From CBINFS01 sp966250015 (GTDB lineage Bacteria > Bacteroidota > Rhodothermia > Rhodothermales > DASSAV01): a stretch of DNA of 46,427 bases. The stretch covers positions 1 to 46,427 of the forward strand of contig CBINFS010000029.1 of assembly GCA_966250015.1 (NCBI GenBank), given 5' to 3'. Shown here piece by piece: positions 16,148 through 26,223 of this stretch (the stretch's first letter is position 1; each line of letters begins with the position of its first letter). The notes beneath the pieces were generated by a model, which had not been told where the DNA came from, did not search any database, and saw only the letters and a program-made list of their open reading frames with translations. The translations under genes were made by a program, and so were the position numbers.

Positions 16148-19100
16148 TCACGCAGCCTGGAAGGTGGGGACGGTGTCCTCTTCGGCGGCCAGGCGTTCGA
16201 GGGCTTTGCGGTACTCGATCGGCATCACCTTCACGAAACGCCGCAGGGCGTCGCGCCAGTTGGTCAGGACGTCTACGGCGACAGTGCTGCCCGTGTAGGC
16301 GTAATGCCGCTCGATGAGCTGCCGCAGCTCTGCGATCTCCTCCGGCTCCGTCACGTCGAGAAGCTCCACCATCTCGCGGTTGCAGTTCTTCTCTCGGATC
16401 AGGCCGGTCGGGTCGAGGACGTACGCAATACCGCCGCTCATGCCGGCCGCAAAGTTGCGGCCCGTCGAACCGAGCACGACCACACGGCCACCCGTCATGT
16501 ACTCGCAGCCGTGGTCGCCGACGCCTTCCACCACGGCGCGGGCGCCGCTGTTACGCACGGCAAACCGCTCGCCGGCCCGGCCGCGCACATACACCTCTCC
16601 ACTCGTCGCCCCGTACAGGGCAACGTTTCCGATGATGATGTTTTCCTCGGGTTTGAAACCGGCCGTCGACGGCGGGTAGATGACGAGCTTCGCGCCGGAG
16701 AGACCCTTGGCGAAGTAGTCGTTCGCGTCGCCTTCCACCCGTATGGTCAGGCCACGAGCGCCGAAGGCGCCGAAGCTCTGGCCCGCTGAGCCGTACGCAT
16801 TGATGATGATCGTGTCCTCCGGCAGCCCCGACTCGCCGTACCGCTTCGCGATCTCACTGCTGAGCATCGTGCCGAACGTCCGGTTCCGGTTGTTGATCGG
16901 GACGTCGATGAAAACGCGCCTTGCGGCGTCGAGCGCCGGCCGCGACTGGGCAATGAGCCAGTGATCGAGCGCTCCCTCCAGCGAGTGATCCTGCACGTCG
17001 GTGGAAAATGCCTTCAGGTACTCGGGCACCGTCTCCTGGTAGAGGATCGGTGACAGATCGAGGTATTTCGCCTTCCAGTGGTCGATGTCAGGCCGCCTGC
17101 GGAGCACGTCGGAGCGGCCTACCATCTCGTCGACCGTGCGGAATCCGAGCTGCGCCATGATGGTCCGCAGCTCCTCAGCAACGAAGTGCAGGTAGTTGAT
17201 GACGTGATCGGGCTCGCCCTTGAACTTCTTCCGCAGCTCGGGGTCTTGCGTGGCAATGCCGACGGGACACGTGTTTAGGTGGCACTTGCGCATCATGATG
17301 CAACCCATCGCCACCAGCGGCGCCGTGGCAAAGCCGAACTCGTCGGCGCCGAGCAGGCATGCGATCGCGACGTCGCGTCCGGTCTTGAGCTGCCCGTCGC
17401 ATTCGACCTTGATCCGGCTCCGAAGACCGTTACGGACGAGCGTTTGGTGCGTTTCGGCGATGCCGAGCTCCCACGGAAGCCCCGCGTGCATGATCGACGT
17501 CTGCGGCGAGGCGCCCGTTCCGCCGTCGTGGCCGCTGATGAGCACCACGTCTGCCTTACCCTTCGCCACTCCGGCGGCCACGGTCCCGACGCCCACCTCC
17601 GACACCAGCTTCACGCTGATCCGGGCTTCCGGGTTCGCGTTTTTGAGGTCGTGGATGAGCTGTGCCAGGTCCTCGATCGAGTAGATGTCGTGGTGCGGCG
17701 GGGGCGAGATCAGTCCGACCCACGGCGTCGAGTGGCGCGTCCTGGCGATCCAGGGGTACACCTTCTCCCCGGGAAGCTGGCCGCCCTCGCCGGGCTTGGC
17801 GCCCTGCGCCATCTTTATCTGGATCTCGTCGGCGCTCGTCAGGTAGCTGATCGTCACGCCGAAGCGTCCGGACGCCACCTGCTTGATCCGGCTCCGGCGC
17901 GGGCTGTCGCGGTGATACCGCTCCGGGTCCTCGCCGCCCTCACCCGTGTTGCTCCGCGCACCGATCCGGTTCATCGCAATCGCGAGCGTCTCGTGCGTCT
18001 CCTTGCTGATCGACCCGTACGACATCGCGCCGGACTTGAACCGCTTGACGATCTCCGTCCAGGGTTCGACCTCGTCGATCGGGATCGGGTTCATCTTTTC
18101 CGGATCGAACTCGAGGAGCCCGCGGAGCGTCCCGATCCGGCGCGTCTGGTCGTTCACAAGCTCGGCAAACTCGGCGTAGGTCTTCGGATTCTTCGTTCGG
18201 ACCGACTCCTGCAGCTTCGCGATCGTGAACGGATTGAAAAGGTGGTGCTCGCCGTTCCGCCGCCACTGATACTGCCCACCCTCATCGAGCTGGGGTGCGA
18301 ACGCCGGCTTGACGCGCGGGAAGGCGGACTCGTGGCGGAGACGTACCTCTTCCGCGATGACGTCCAACCCGATCCCTTTGAGCCGCGACGGCGTCCCTGT
18401 GAAGTAGCGGTCGACCACGTCGTCGGCGAGCCCGACGATCTCGAAAATCTGCGCGCCCCGGTAGCTTTGCAGGGTCGAGATCCCCATCTTCGACATCACC
18501 TTGAGGATGCCCTGACCCACGGCCTTGATGTAGTTCTTTTCGGCCTTCTCCGGCGTCGTGCCATTCAGCAGCCCCTGCTCCACCTGCTCGCGAATGCTTT
18601 CGAGCGCCAGGTAGGGATTGATCGCGCCGGCGCCATAGCCGATCAGCGTGCAGAAGTGGTGAACCTCACGCGGCTCGCCGCTCTCGACGACCAGCCCGCA
18701 CCGCGTGCGCATACCGAGACGGTTCAGGTGATGGTGCACGGCGCCGGTCGCCAGAAGCGCCGGAATGGGCGCGAGCGTCTCACCCGCCTCACGGTCCGAC
18801 AGGATCAGGACCGTGTAGTCATTCCGTACGGCGTTTTCTGCTTTTTCGCAGAGCTCTTCGAGCGCCTCACGCAACCCCTCGCCGCCTTTCGACACCTCGT
18901 ACACCATCGAAAGCGTCGTAGCCCGCAGGTCGCCTTCGTCCACGTTGCGGATCCGGGCCATGTCCCGGTCGGTCAGGATCGGCTGCTCGAGCCGGAGGAG
19001 GTGGGCGTGGACCGGCGTTTCGTCGAACAGGTTAAGCTCGGTGCCCAGCGTGCTGTAGAGCGACGTGACGAGCTCCTCACGGATGGCGTCGAGCGGCGGG

Positions 19101-20683
19101 TTCGTCACCTGGGCAAAGAGCTGCCTGAAATAATCGTAGAGCAGGCGCGGCCGATCGGACAGGACTGCGAGCGGTGTATCATTGCCCATTGATCCTAAGG
19201 CCTCCTTACCGTCCTGGCCCATCGGAGCCAATAGCAGCCGCAAGTCTTCGAGCGTGTAACCAAACATGCGCTGCCTCTGCGCACGCTGCTCCGGAGACGA
19301 TATGGGTACCGGTACCGACTCCGGCAGATCGGTCAGCATGACACGTTGCTCCTTGAGCCACTGCCCGTACGGCCTGCGCCGGCTCATACGTTCCTTGATC
19401 TCTTCGTCACTGATGATCCGCTTCTCTTCGAGATCCACGAGAAACATCCGGCCGGGCTGAAGCCTGCCCTTCTCGATCACGTCGGCGGGGTCAATGTTGA
19501 GCACACCCGTCTCCGACGCCAGCACGACGAGCCCGCTGCGGGTGACCGTGTACCGGGACGGGCGCAGCCCGTTGCGGTCGAGCACGGCCCCGATGTAGCG
19601 GCCGTCGGTGAACGGCACCGTCGCCGGGCCGTCCCATGCTTCCATCAGGAACGAGTGATATTCGTAAAACGCCCGCCTCTCTTCGTCCATCTGGTCGTGC
19701 CGTTCCCACGCCTCGGGGATGAGCATCATGATGGCGTGCGGCAGAGAGCGGCCAGTGAAGTAGAGCATTTCGACGGCCGCGTCGAGCGTCGCCGAGTCGC
19801 TCGCGGCCTCGTTGAAGATCGGATGGAGCTTCTCCATGTCGTCGCCGAACAGCGGCGACGCAAAGAGCGCCTCGCGCGTCTTCATCCCGTTCCGGTTGCC
19901 CCGTAACGTGTTGATCTCGCCGTTGTGGGCAATGAACCGGAAGGGATGCGCCAGCGGCCACTTCGGCATCGTGTTCGTGCTGAACCGCGAGTGAATCATC
20001 GCGAGTGCGCTTGCCATGAGCGGATTCCCCAGGTCAGGGAAGTACTCGGGAAGCTGTTGCACCGTCAGCATCCCCTTGTAGACCATCGTCCGGCTCGAAA
20101 AGCTCGGGACGTAGTAGTATTCGTTCTGGACGAGCGGCGTCCTCCTGACGGTGTGCTCGGCGACCTTACGAATGACGTACAGCTTCCGCTCGAACGCGTC
20201 GGCATCCTCGATGCCCGAGCCGCGGCCGACAAACACCTGCCATATCGACGGTTCGAGTGCGGCCGACCCGGCGCCCAGGTGCTCGCTGTTCGTCGGCACC
20301 TTCCGCCAGCCAAGGAACTGCTGCCCTTCTGCGCGGACTGCGTCTTCAAATATCTGCATGCACCGGCGGCGTTCCTCTTCGATCTGGGGGAGGAACACCA
20401 TGCCCACGCCGTATTCACCCTCGTCGGGCAAACGGATACCATGGGCTTCGGCCTCATGTTTGAGAAATGCGTGGGGGACTTGAATGAGAATCCCGGCGCC
20501 GTCGCCGGTCTGCGGGTCGCACCCGCAGGCGCCTCGATGTTCGAGGTTGAAAAGGATTTCGAGGCCTTGTTTTACGATCTCGTGCGACTTCTCTCCGTGA
20601 ATGTTGGCTATGAAGCCGACGCCACATGCGTCATGCTCAAATGTGGGATCATATAGGCCATCCGGTGAGCTGGAGTTGGACAT
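16148..20683 (-). CDS. gltB: Glutamate synthase (NADPH) large subunit
   Basis: Makes two glutamates from glutamine and 2-oxoglutarate. The 1511-residue protein has the class II glutamine amidotransferase domain with the nucleophile Cys20 in HDACGVGF, implying a short propeptide of 19 residues. A central domain follows, then the FMN-binding synthase domain (SGHDGGTGASPQTS) and the 3Fe-4S cysteines in CIMMRKCHLNTCPVGIA, and the C-terminal glycine-rich helix domain. Length is normal for the bacterial enzyme. It lies 47 bases after cimA on the same strand, so the amino donor for branched-chain amino acids may be co-expressed with their carbon-skeleton enzymes. Confidence 0.98.
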   Translation of the reverse strand: MSNSSSPDGLYDPTFEHDACGVGFIANIHGEKSHEIVKQGLEILFNLEHRGACGCDPQTGDGAGILIQVPHAFLKHEAEAHGIRLPDEGEYGVGMVFLPQIEEERRRCMQIFEDAVRAEGQQFLGWRKVPTNSEHLGAGSAALEPSIWQVFVGRGSGIEDADAFERKLYVIRKVAEHTVRRTPLVQNEYYYVPSFSSRTMVYKGMLTVQQLPEYFPDLGNPLMASALAMIHSRFSTNTMPKWPLAHPFRFIAHNGEINTLRGNRNGMKTREALFASPLFGDDMEKLHPIFNEAASDSATLDAAVEMLYFTGRSLPHAIMMLIPEAWERHDQMDEERRAFYEYHSFLMEAWDGPATVPFTDGRYIGAVLDRNGLRPSRYTVTRSGLVVLASETGVLNIDPADVIEKGRLQPGRMFLVDLEEKRIISDEEIKERMSRRRPYGQWLKEQRVMLTDLPESVPVPISSPEQRAQRQRMFGYTLEDLRLLLAPMGQDGKEALGSMGNDTPLAVLSDRPRLLYDYFRQLFAQVTNPPLDAIREELVTSLYSTLGTELNLFDETPVHAHLLRLEQPILTDRDMARIRNVDEGDLRATTLSMVYEVSKGGEGLREALEELCEKAENAVRNDYTVLILSDREAGETLAPIPALLATGAVHHHLNRLGMRTRCGLVVESGEPREVHHFCTLIGYGAGAINPYLALESIREQVEQGLLNGTTPEKAEKNYIKAVGQGILKVMSKMGISTLQSYRGAQIFEIVGLADDVVDRYFTGTPSRLKGIGLDVIAEEVRLRHESAFPRVKPAFAPQLDEGGQYQWRRNGEHHLFNPFTIAKLQESVRTKNPKTYAEFAELVNDQTRRIGTLRGLLEFDPEKMNPIPIDEVEPWTEIVKRFKSGAMSYGSISKETHETLAIAMNRIGARSNTGEGGEDPERYHRDSPRRSRIKQVASGRFGVTISYLTSADEIQIKMAQGAKPGEGGQLPGEKVYPWIARTRHSTPWVGLISPPPHHDIYSIEDLAQLIHDLKNANPEARISVKLVSEVGVGTVAAGVAKGKADVVLISGHDGGTGASPQTSIMHAGLPWELGIAETHQTLVRNGLRSRIKVECDGQLKTGRDVAIACLLGADEFGFATAPLVAMGCIMMRKCHLNTCPVGIATQDPELRKKFKGEPDHVINYLHFVAEELRTIMAQLGFRTVDEMVGRSDVLRRRPDIDHWKAKYLDLSPILYQETVPEYLKAFSTDVQDHSLEGALDHWLIAQSRPALDAARRVFIDVPINNRNRTFGTMLSSEIAKRYGESGLPEDTIIINAYGSAGQSFGAFGARGLTIRVEGDANDYFAKGLSGAKLVIYPPSTAGFKPEENIIIGNVALYGATSGEVYVRGRAGERFAVRNSGARAVVEGVGDHGCEYMTGGRVVVLGSTGRNFAAGMSGGIAYVLDPTGLIREKNCNREMVELLDVTEPEEIAELRQLIERHYAYTGSTVAVDVLTNWRDALRRFVKVMPIEYRKALERLAAEEDTVPTFQAA

Positions 20684-20730
20684 CGTTATCTCTCTTTTCT
20701 CTACACATCACGAAGCAGGAGGACAGGTGG

Positions 20731-22365
20731 TTAAACTGTTGCCGTCATCAATCGGGAGTCCCCCGAAGCGGGTTTCTCCAGGTTTGCCGGCGATGAACCC
20801 AGTCGCAACAGATGGAACTTGATCCCGTCGGCCAGCGCCTGCCAGCTCGCCTCGAGGATGTTCGTTGACACTCCGACTGTGTTCCAGCTTTTTTCTCCGT
20901 CACTGTGCTGGACGAATACGCGCACGGCGGCTGCCGTACCCTCGCCTGGATTGAGCACGCGCACCTTGTAGTCCGTCAGGCGTACCGCGTGCAGGTCGGG
21001 GTAGAACCCGACCAGGGCCTTGCGGAGCGCCCTTGAGAGGGCATCCACCGGGCCGCTGCCTTCCGCAGCGACCATCTCGCGCATACCTCCTACCCTCAGG
21101 ACCAGCGTCGCCTCCGACCGCTCGAAGTCGCCCTCATTGAGCTCGCTACGTGCCCGCAACCGTTCCAGGGTGAAGTAATCCGTGTGCTCACCCCGCATCG
21201 TGCGGACCAGCAGCTCGAACGAGGCCTCTGCCCCTTCAAACTCGTACCCCAGGTGCTCCAATTCCTTGATGCGGCGAACGAGCTTCGAAGCTTCCTGCCG
21301 GTCGATCTGCCCGAGGCCGAGCTCCTGCGTCACGTAGCGCATGTTGCTCTGGCCCGAAAGGTCCGACACCAGCACCCGGCGTTGATTGCCGAGCTTCTCC
21401 GGCTCGATGTGCTCGTACGTCGAGGCGTCCTTCATCACCGCCGACACGTGGATGCCCCCCTTGTGCGCGAACGCACTTCGCCCGACGTAGGGCGAGCGGT
21501 CCACCGGCGACAGATTGGCCACCTCGTCGACAAACCGCGACAGGGTGGTCAGCCCGGCGAGCTGTTCGGGCTCGACGCACTTGTAGCCGAGCTTGAGCTG
21601 CAAGCCGGGGATCACCGTGCACAGGTCGGCATTGCCGCACCGTTCGCCCAGGCCGTTGATGGTGCCCTGCACGTGCCGGGCGCCGGCCTGAACGGCCATA
21701 AGCGAGTTAGCTGCCGCGCACCCACTGTCGTTGTGCGCGTGGATGCCGATGGGCGTCGAAAAGGTCTTGCTCACCTTCCCGACGATTTCTGACACCTGGT
21801 GCGGGAGCATCCCGCCGTTGGTATCACAGAGCACAAGGACGTCGGCGCCCGCTTCGGCAGCAGCGCGCAAGGTCTCGAGCGCGTATTCGGCGTCGGAAAC
21901 GTACCCGTCGAAGAAGTGCTCGGCGTCGTACACGACGTGCCGGCCATTTGCTTTCAGGTACGCAACCGACGAGCGGATCAGCTCCAGGTTTTCTTCGAGC
22001 GTCACCCCGAGGGCCACCTCGGCGTGAAGCGTCCAGCTTTTTCCGAAGATTGAAACAACTGGCGTTGACGCGGCGAGCATCGCCGCGAGGTTCGGATCGT
22101 CCTCGGGTGCATACATGATCCGGCGCGTCGAACCGAACGCGCACAGCCGTGCATGCTGCCAGGGCAGATCCTTCGCCCGCTCGAAGAACTCGTAGTCTTT
22201 CGGATTGGAGCCCGGCCATCCACCTTCGATAATGTCGATACCAAACTGATCGAGCCGCTGGGCAATTCGCACTTTGTCTTCTGCCGTAAGCGTTACGTGC
22301 TCTCCCTGCGTGCCGTCACGCAGGGTCGTATCGAACAGTTCTATCGTCTGGTGTAGATCGCTCAT
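20731..22365 (-). CDS. cimA: (R)-citramalate synthase
   Basis: Condenses pyruvate and acetyl-CoA to citramalate, starting the threonine-independent route to 2-ketobutyrate and isoleucine. The 544-residue protein has the HMGL-like TIM barrel with FDTTLRDGTQGE at the N-terminus, EGGWPGSNPKD (characteristic of the CimA group, where LeuA has EAGFP), the HAHNDSG metal-binding motif and a C-terminal LeuA-type regulatory domain. It follows leuD by 78 bases; LeuCD and LeuB can carry the next steps on citramalate, so the neighbourhood supports the assignment. A homocitrate synthase or second LeuA is less likely given the GGWPGSNPKD motif. Confidence 0.93.
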   Translation of the reverse strand: MSDLHQTIELFDTTLRDGTQGEHVTLTAEDKVRIAQRLDQFGIDIIEGGWPGSNPKDYEFFERAKDLPWQHARLCAFGSTRRIMYAPEDDPNLAAMLAASTPVVSIFGKSWTLHAEVALGVTLEENLELIRSSVAYLKANGRHVVYDAEHFFDGYVSDAEYALETLRAAAEAGADVLVLCDTNGGMLPHQVSEIVGKVSKTFSTPIGIHAHNDSGCAAANSLMAVQAGARHVQGTINGLGERCGNADLCTVIPGLQLKLGYKCVEPEQLAGLTTLSRFVDEVANLSPVDRSPYVGRSAFAHKGGIHVSAVMKDASTYEHIEPEKLGNQRRVLVSDLSGQSNMRYVTQELGLGQIDRQEASKLVRRIKELEHLGYEFEGAEASFELLVRTMRGEHTDYFTLERLRARSELNEGDFERSEATLVLRVGGMREMVAAEGSGPVDALSRALRKALVGFYPDLHAVRLTDYKVRVLNPGEGTAAAVRVFVQHSDGEKSWNTVGVSTNILEASWQALADGIKFHLLRLGSSPANLEKPASGDSRLMTATV

Positions 22366-22443
22366 TGCTGGCCGTTGGTGTTCTGTCGTGATGCGTAGGG
22401 GAAATGTCCGTTCCCCCCTGTCACCTCAGTTACCGTTTTCCGT

Positions 22444-23025
22444 TTAGTTCACCTTTTCTTTGAACCCTTTGATGAGCCCGGCCTGACGGGCGTACTCGAA
22501 GACGTTCCCCGCCTTGAGGATGTCCGCCACGTCGCCCAGCGGATGGAGCAGGAAGGTCTCTCCTGTCGTCCGGTTGGTCAACGTGTAGTTCGTCGTGTCG
22601 AGCTCCAGCTCATCACCGGTGCGAATCCGGTCGATCAGGCGCTCCATCGATTCGAAGGGCGCCACGAACCCGCCGTCAATCGCATTCCGGTAGAAGATCC
22701 GCGCAAAGCTCTGCGCGATCACGGCCTCACAACCCGCTTCCATCAGGGCGAACGGTGCGTGCTCTCTCGAGGACCCGCACCCGAAGTTCGTCCCCGCTAC
22801 AATGATCTTGTAGTCGCTCTTGTAGCGGTCCGGCTGTGTGAACGGGAGGTGGCCGAAAGGCAAACCTTGCGCCTCTACCGGCACCCCGCTCATCGCATAC
22901 CGCCCGTACAGTTTTCGCTCATCCGGCTCAGTCAGGCTGTACACCAGGTGCTGAGCCGGGATGATCTGGTCGGTGTCTATCGCGTCACCGACGACATACG
23001 CCGCGCCACGGATCAGTTGTTTCAT
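22444..23025 (-). CDS. leuD: 3-isopropylmalate dehydratase small subunit
   Basis: Swivelling domain of isopropylmalate isomerase, working with LeuC in leucine synthesis and probably on citramalate. The 193-residue protein shows GDAIDTDQIIPA near its start and the FGCGSSREHAP loop (about 81-91) that shapes substrate choice. The N-terminus and LeuC partner look like the archaeal/clostridial type rather than the E. coli type. The start ATG at 23025 lacks a Shine-Dalgarno site; the leader before it is A/T rich, a frequent feature in Bacteroidota. Confidence 0.95.
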   Translation of the reverse strand: MKQLIRGAAYVVGDAIDTDQIIPAQHLVYSLTEPDERKLYGRYAMSGVPVEAQGLPFGHLPFTQPDRYKSDYKIIVAGTNFGCGSSREHAPFALMEAGCEAVIAQSFARIFYRNAIDGGFVAPFESMERLIDRIRTGDELELDTTNYTLTNRTTGETFLLHPLGDVADILKAGNVFEYARQAGLIKGFKEKVN

Positions 23026-23146
23026 GTCAAATATAAGGTATATCGCAAAAAAAGTTGCTATTACTCAGGAGAAAATCAAAAAAACTTACAATAGTAAAGG
23101 ACAACCTCCCGGTAACCCTTCACTAATTCAGTTACCTATCTCCGAA

Positions 23147-24439
23147 TTAAACCATCACTTCTCGTGGATCGGTGATGACGCCATGGATAGCTGACGCTGC
23201 GACGGTAAGCGGAGAAGCGAGGTAAACCGACGCGGCCTTCGAACCCATCCGCCCGGGGTAGTTACGATTGGTCGTCGAGATCACCACCTCCTCGCCGTGC
23301 GTGCGGCCGAACGTATCGACGGGTCCGCCCAGGCACGCGCCACAGTTCGCGTGGCCCATGTGGCATCCAGCATTCACGAAGATGTCCCAGAGCGACATCC
23401 CGTCGTAATACGTCGTGTGAAGCTTCTGCTCGACCTCGGTGCTGGCCGGGACGACGAACGTCTCGACGCGCACCTCCTCGCCTTTCAGCAGGCTGGCGGC
23501 CGCCTCGAAGTCCTCGAGCTTGCCGCCCGTGCAGCTCCCGATGTACGCCCGGTTCAGCACGGTGCCGGCAACCTCCCGGACCGTCGCCTTGTTGTCCGGA
23601 CTGTGCGGCTTGGCGACGATGGGGTCCATCTCCGCGACGTTGTAGCGCCACTCGCCCATGTACCGGGCATCCGGATCGGCGTAGACGGGCGTGTAGGATG
23701 CGGTGGTGCGCTGCCGGAGGTACTCGAACGTTTTTTCGTCGGGCGCGATGATGCCGTTTTTGCCGCCGGCCTCGATCGCCATGTTGCAGAGCGTCATGCG
23801 CTCCTGCATCGACAGGTCGAATACGGCATCCCCGTCGAACTCCATCGCGCGGTAGGTCGCCCCGTCGGCGCCGATGTCGCCGATGACCGCCAGGATCAGG
23901 TCCTTGGCCATCAGGTATGGCGGCAGGTCGCCTTCAAAGATGAACCGCATCGTCTCGGGGACGCGCACCCAGATCTTGCCCGTGCCCATGATGAGGGCGG
24001 CGTCAGTATTGCCGACGCCTGTCGAAAAGAGGCCGAAGGCGCCGGACGTACACGTGTGGCTGTCGGTGCCGATCAGGACCGTACCGGGCAGGTTGAACCC
24101 TTCCTCGGCGAGGGCAACGTGGCAGACCCCTTTGTAACGGTCCGTCCCGACGTCGAAAAAATGCGGGAGGTTTTGCTCGGCGGCAAACTCGCGCAGGATG
24201 CGGACATTCCGGTGCGCGTGCTGGTCGGCCGTAAAGATGTAGTGGTCGGGGATGATGACCACCTTCTCACGGTCCCACACGGGGGTATTGGCGCCAAACT
24301 CGTTCTTGAAGATCCCGATGGTCGGGGGCCCGCATACGTCGTGCGTCATCAGGATGTCCACGTCGATCCAGATGTTCTCCCCCGGCACTACCCGCGGCCG
24401 GCCTGCATGCTGCGCAAGGATTTTTTCCGTAAGTGTCAT
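23147..24439 (-). CDS. leuC: 3-isopropylmalate dehydratase large subunit
   Basis: Iron-sulfur aconitase-family subunit that isomerises 2-isopropylmalate to 3-isopropylmalate with LeuD. The 430-residue protein has the [4Fe-4S] ligands in YIGSCTGGK and in NCGACLGG, and GTDSHTCT in the substrate site. It is shorter than E. coli LeuC (466) and matches the archaeal/homoaconitase-like size class, consistent with the LeuD type beside it. It is 49 bases from leuA and 121 from leuD on the same strand. The enzyme probably also acts on citramalate made by CimA, an inference from gene order. Confidence 0.95.
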   Translation of the reverse strand: MTLTEKILAQHAGRPRVVPGENIWIDVDILMTHDVCGPPTIGIFKNEFGANTPVWDREKVVIIPDHYIFTADQHAHRNVRILREFAAEQNLPHFFDVGTDRYKGVCHVALAEEGFNLPGTVLIGTDSHTCTSGAFGLFSTGVGNTDAALIMGTGKIWVRVPETMRFIFEGDLPPYLMAKDLILAVIGDIGADGATYRAMEFDGDAVFDLSMQERMTLCNMAIEAGGKNGIIAPDEKTFEYLRQRTTASYTPVYADPDARYMGEWRYNVAEMDPIVAKPHSPDNKATVREVAGTVLNRAYIGSCTGGKLEDFEAAASLLKGEEVRVETFVVPASTEVEQKLHTTYYDGMSLWDIFVNAGCHMGHANCGACLGGPVDTFGRTHGEEVVISTTNRNYPGRMGSKAASVYLASPLTVAASAIHGVITDPREVMV

Positions 24440-24488
24440 TCTGGTTTACTCAAAAGATTCAAGCTATAAATGTCATGTTGAGTATGGT

Positions 24489-26099
24489 TTACCACTTCTC
24501 CTCGGGTCCGTACGTGTAGGCGTCCATGATGGCGCCGATGACGTATTGATCGCCCGCACGGTGAGTCTCGACGTGGTTGATCGCATCGATGTAGGCCTCG
24601 GCGGACGCACGCAGGATGTCGGTGCTCGTCGCACGGCCGGTAAAGAGCCGACCGGCAAACGAGATCTGCACCAGCACCTCGCCCAGCGCATCCTGCCCTT
24701 CGGTGATCGAGCGGAGCTGGTAGCTGTGGAGGTTGAACGGACGGCCTATCGCGTGGTCGATCGAGCGGTAGATTGCATCCACCGGCCCGTCGCCCGTCAC
24801 GTTGTCCGACGATACCGTCTCGTTCTTCCCTACGCGCAGCCGAACGCGGGCCTGCGGGCGCTTCATCCCGCCGACCACCACCTCGAAGTCCTCCAGCGTG
24901 TAGTGCTGCGTCGGCGACGACACTTCTACCATGCCGACGATCCGCATCAGGTCCTCGTCGTACACCTCTTTCTTCTGGTCGGCCACCTCGAGGAAGCGGG
25001 AGTACACCTCGTCGCGCTCTTCTTCAGGGACGGTGTAGCCGAGCTTCTCGAGCCGGCTGAACAGCCCGTGACGGCCCGAGTGGCGTCCGAGGCGGATGCC
25101 GTCGCCCGACTGCCCGACGTCTTCAGGCCGCATGATCTCGTACGTATCCTTCCGCTTCAGCATGCCGTCCTGGTGGATGCCCGCTTCGTGACGGAAGGCA
25201 TTTTTGCCGACGATGGCCTTGTTCGGTTGGACGGCAAACCCTGAATACGTCGAGACGATGCGGCTCGCCGTGGTGATCTGCCGTGCGTCGATGCCCGTAT
25301 CGACGCCGAACCGGTTCTTCCGCACGCGGAGGGTCATCACGATCTCTTCGAGCGCGGCATTCCCGGCTCGCTCTCCGATGCCGTTGATCGTACACTCCAC
25401 CTGCCGCGCCCCGGCTTTGACTCCCGCGAGCGAGTTTGCCACGGCAAACCCGAGGTCGTCGTGGCAGTGCGTCGAGAGCACGATGTCGCGCGCGCCCGGG
25501 CAGCGCTCGAGCACTTCCGTAAACAGAGCGGCGTACTCGTCGGGCATGCAATAGCCCGTCGTGTCGGGGATGTTGATCGTCGTCGCGCCTGCTTCGATTG
25601 CGGCCGCCACGACCTCGCAGAGATAGCCCGGATCGGTCCGGCCGGCGTCTTCGGCGCTGAACTCGACGTCGTCGGTGAACGTCCGTGCGTACTGCACGGC
25701 CTCGACCGCCATCTTCAGAATCGTCTCGCGTTTTTCCTCGAGCGTTTTTCCGTAGCGAGGATGGCCGAACTTGCCGTCGATGTGAATGTCGCTCGTGGCG
25801 ATGAACGTGTGGATGCGGGCTTTACGCGCACCTTCGAGCGCGGCGGCCGCAGCGTCGATGTCCTTCAGGCCGGCCCGCGCCAGGGCGCATATCACCGGCC
25901 CTTCGACCTCCGCCACGATCCGTTTTACGGCTTCGGTCTGAACGGGAGAAGAGATGGGGAAGCCCGCCTCGATCACGTCCACACCCATCCGGGCGAGAAT
26001 GCGGGCGATCTCCACCTTCTCGGGAATCGTCATAGACGCGCCCGGGGCCTGCTCCCCGTCGCGCAGCGTCGTGTCAAATATGATAACTCGGTCAATCAT
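24489..26099 (-). CDS. leuA: 2-isopropylmalate synthase
   Basis: Condenses 2-ketoisovalerate with acetyl-CoA, the committed step to leucine. The 536-residue protein begins with FDTTLRDGEQAPG, has EAGFP (versus EGGWP in the neighbouring CimA), the metal ligands in STHCHDD, NGIGERAGNA, and a full C-terminal allosteric domain (about 390-520) where leucine is expected to bind. The second gene family member cimA lies three genes downstream, so the two paralogues are separated by leuC and leuD. A hairpin without T-run (26224-26250) lies in the 173-base gap from leuB. Confidence 0.96.
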   Translation of the reverse strand: MIDRVIIFDTTLRDGEQAPGASMTIPEKVEIARILARMGVDVIEAGFPISSPVQTEAVKRIVAEVEGPVICALARAGLKDIDAAAAALEGARKARIHTFIATSDIHIDGKFGHPRYGKTLEEKRETILKMAVEAVQYARTFTDDVEFSAEDAGRTDPGYLCEVVAAAIEAGATTINIPDTTGYCMPDEYAALFTEVLERCPGARDIVLSTHCHDDLGFAVANSLAGVKAGARQVECTINGIGERAGNAALEEIVMTLRVRKNRFGVDTGIDARQITTASRIVSTYSGFAVQPNKAIVGKNAFRHEAGIHQDGMLKRKDTYEIMRPEDVGQSGDGIRLGRHSGRHGLFSRLEKLGYTVPEEERDEVYSRFLEVADQKKEVYDEDLMRIVGMVEVSSPTQHYTLEDFEVVVGGMKRPQARVRLRVGKNETVSSDNVTGDGPVDAIYRSIDHAIGRPFNLHSYQLRSITEGQDALGEVLVQISFAGRLFTGRATSTDILRASAEAYIDAINHVETHRAGDQYVIGAIMDAYTYGPEEKW

Positions 26100-26223
26100 T
26101 TCGTTCTCAATTACAACTGTGCATGGGCGGCGCAGCCATTTGCGCAGGGTATCGGGGAACGGCTCGCCGCGCCGGGCGCAAGCCGATCATTTACAACCCG
26201 ATCCCTGCCCGGCTAGTCGCAGC

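Noticed and set aside
17279..19192. 637-codon plus-strand frame opposite gltB
   Set aside because: It lies wholly antisense to gltB, whose domains and cluster cysteines are intact. The translation is Arg/Asp/Val rich without any recognisable domain, as expected from the complement of a GC-rich gene.
23297..24469. 390-codon plus-strand frame opposite leuC
   Set aside because: Antisense to an unmistakable LeuC; no motif in the translation.
26107..26190. 27-codon frame just upstream of leuA as a possible leucine leader
   Set aside because: It has only one Leu codon and no run of branched-chain codons; it is likely chance.
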